Positions 14,813 through 15,848 of a stretch of 15,848 nucleotides of DNA are shown here, piece by piece; position 1 is the stretch's first letter, and each line of letters opens with the position of its first letter. Position numbers and translations under genes: made by a program. This stretch comes from an uncultured Oscillospiraceae bacterium. Its GTDB lineage: Bacteria > Bacillota > Clostridia > Oscillospirales > Acutalibacteraceae. The notes under the pieces are model-generated. The model was given only the letters and a program-made list of their open reading frames with translations, was not told the origin of the DNA and ran no database searches. The DNA lies in assembly GCA_900544375.1 (NCBI GenBank), contig UQUZ01000054.1, forward strand, positions 1 through 15,848, in the 5' to 3' direction.

Positions 14813-15544
14813 TTATTTACAAAATTTGTGATTGCCGATTGTTTTGACGACCGGTCGGCTGAGCATCCATTTGTTTGTTGTTTTTTTGGGGTTATAATAG
14901 TAAATGGCGCCGCCGCTTGGATCCCAGCCATTGATGCAATCCTGCGCCGCCTTACGTGCGGAGTCAGCAATTGGCTTGCTCCAGTTGCTGTCGTTCAGGG
15001 CTGTGAAGGCGCCAGGCTGGTAGATTACTCCTGCAATCGTATCCGGGAAAGAGGCATGCTGCACGCGGTTGAGAATGACCGCGCCTACGGCGACCTGCCC
15101 CGTATAGCTTTCGCCGCGTGCCTCCGCTGAGATCATACGCGCGAGGAGGTTGATATCACTCTGGCTATATTTTCCCGTGCTTCCGGAGGAGCCGCCGCTA
15201 TTGGTAATGCCGAGATATAACAAAGTTTTCGGCCCGGCAATGCCATCAACTGTGATGCCGCAATTTTTTTGGAATTTTTTTACCGCGCTCTGTGTGCCAG
15301 TGCCATAGATGCCATCTACCTTGCCGGTGTAGTATCCGAGGCTTTTCAGCTTTGTCTGCACCTGCCTTACCTCATTCCCGCGCGAGCCCAGTTTTGAGAG
15401 CACCTGCACGGATTCGTTCTTTTCTTCCCGTGTCACCGAGTAGCTGGGTGCAACAGCTGCAACAATGATGAGAATGTTCAACAGGAGAATCATTGTGACC
15501 TCCCATACCTTTTTGAGCCGCCGAATTGTCTGTTCGTTAGGCAT
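14813..15544 (-). CDS. sleB: Spore cortex-lytic enzyme, SleB family
   Basis: SleB is a lytic transglycosylase that degrades the muramic-lactam-containing cortex when spores germinate. The 243-residue protein has an N-terminal membrane or signal segment (about 16-33), a peptidoglycan-binding domain (about 53-112, with LGYYTGKVDGIYGTGT and GITVDGIAGPKT) and the SleB/CwlJ hydrolase domain (about 137-242). The latter opens with MISAEARGES, whose Glu141 is the expected catalytic residue, and continues through QVAVGAVILNRV, NGWDPSGGAIYYYNP and the C-terminal SRPVVKTIGNHKFCK. I chose ATG at 15544: AAAGGA (15557-15562) is 12 bases upstream, while an ATG at 15556 abuts that site directly. The open frame extends to 15604. 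No ypeB gene, the usual partner in Bacillus, is adjacent. A sigma-G-type promoter is expected, but I could not find a convincing one. Confidence 0.92.
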   Translation of the reverse strand: MPNEQTIRRLKKVWEVTMILLLNILIIVAAVAPSYSVTREEKNESVQVLSKLGSRGNEVRQVQTKLKSLGYYTGKVDGIYGTGTQSAVKKFQKNCGITVDGIAGPKTLLYLGITNSGGSSGSTGKYSQSDINLLARMISAEARGESYTGQVAVGAVILNRVQHASFPDTIAGVIYQPGAFTALNDSNWSKPIADSARKAAQDCINGWDPSGGAIYYYNPKKTTNKWMLSRPVVKTIGNHKFCK

Positions 15545-15604
15545 ATTTATGACCATTCCTTTCTTGCGCCAGGCCGTGGGATTGAGCGGCTTTGACGCAG
15601 CCAA

Positions 15605-15848
15605 AATTTCAAGTGGCGCCTATGCTTGAACAGCATAAAACGCAGGTTAAAAAAGAGCGCCCTTTTCAGTTGGGAATCTTCCTTCTCAGATCGCGTGAAT
15701 CGTTATTACAATTTCCAGCGGCTTCAAAATTATCCCCATCGAATTCCAGCTGGAAAATTCATACATGCCGTGGTTTCGAGAGATGCTTAAGATGCAACGC
15801 GCGGAGGGGTGTAAAGAGAGGGAGAAAAAGGAGGAAAAAGATATTGAC
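15605..15848. other. Intergenic region upstream of sleB, with repeats and a possible downstream start
   Basis: No gene is evident. A hairpin TATGCT (15621-15626) with AGCATA (15632-15637) lies just upstream of sleB. A short motif occurs three times: AATTTCCAGC (15710-15719), GAATTCCAGC (15741-15750) and, inverted, GCTGGAAAATTC (15749-15760). The latter two overlap in the perfect palindrome TTCCAGCTGGAA (15744-15755). At the right edge AAAGGAGG (15827-15834) stands 9 bases before TTG (15844-15846), a plausible start of a plus-strand gene that continues beyond the window. Confidence 0.35.

Noticed and set aside
1..15848. CRISPR arrays, transposons, tRNA or rRNA genes
   Set aside because: No regularly spaced repeats, transposase-like proteins, cloverleaf sequences or rRNA-like stretches were seen on either strand.

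Overview
The window looks like part of the chromosome of a spore-forming, low-to-moderate GC Gram-positive anaerobe. A Clostridia relative of the gut Oscillospirales/Ruminococcaceae type is my best guess. The evidence is a SleB-type spore cortex-lytic enzyme, near-consensus sigma-A promoters, strong AAAGGAGG-type ribosome binding sites, GTG and TTG starts, and Firmicutes-style heterodimeric ABC exporters. Taxonomy is inferred from gene content only. I see no mobile element, phage gene, CRISPR array, rRNA or tRNA.

Layout. (1) 98-3869, plus strand: a promoter followed by three closely spaced genes, a membrane-anchored tandem-FHA protein, a SEDS-family (FtsW/RodA/SpoVE) glycosyltransferase and a class B penicillin-binding protein. 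The last two form a SEDS-bPBP peptidoglycan synthase pair, and the FHA protein is a likely phospho-threonine-dependent adaptor for it. (2) 4006-8469, plus strand: an excellent sigma-A promoter, a roughly 110-nt leader with mutually exclusive hairpins and a four-codon upstream ORF, then a LolD/MacB-like ABC ATPase that overlaps a giant 1207-residue FtsX-like permease. The permease has a long predicted coiled-coil hairpin in its first extracytoplasmic loop. A strong intrinsic terminator closes the unit. (3) 8642-12890, plus strand: a promoter overlapped by interleaved inverted repeats, a MarR-family regulator and both halves of a heterodimeric multidrug-type ABC exporter, all three joined by start/stop overlaps. 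(4) 12955-15544, minus strand: a membrane-anchored protein of unknown function with propeller-like repeats, a small membrane-anchored zinc-ribbon protein and SleB. The first two have their own candidate promoters. A bidirectional terminator separates this block from the convergent exporter operon.

Most of these are recognisable families. The least explained parts are the switchable leader of the big ABC transporter (4041-4150), the coiled-coil stalk of its permease, the interleaved operator of the marR-ABC operon, and the unknown protein at 12955-14226.
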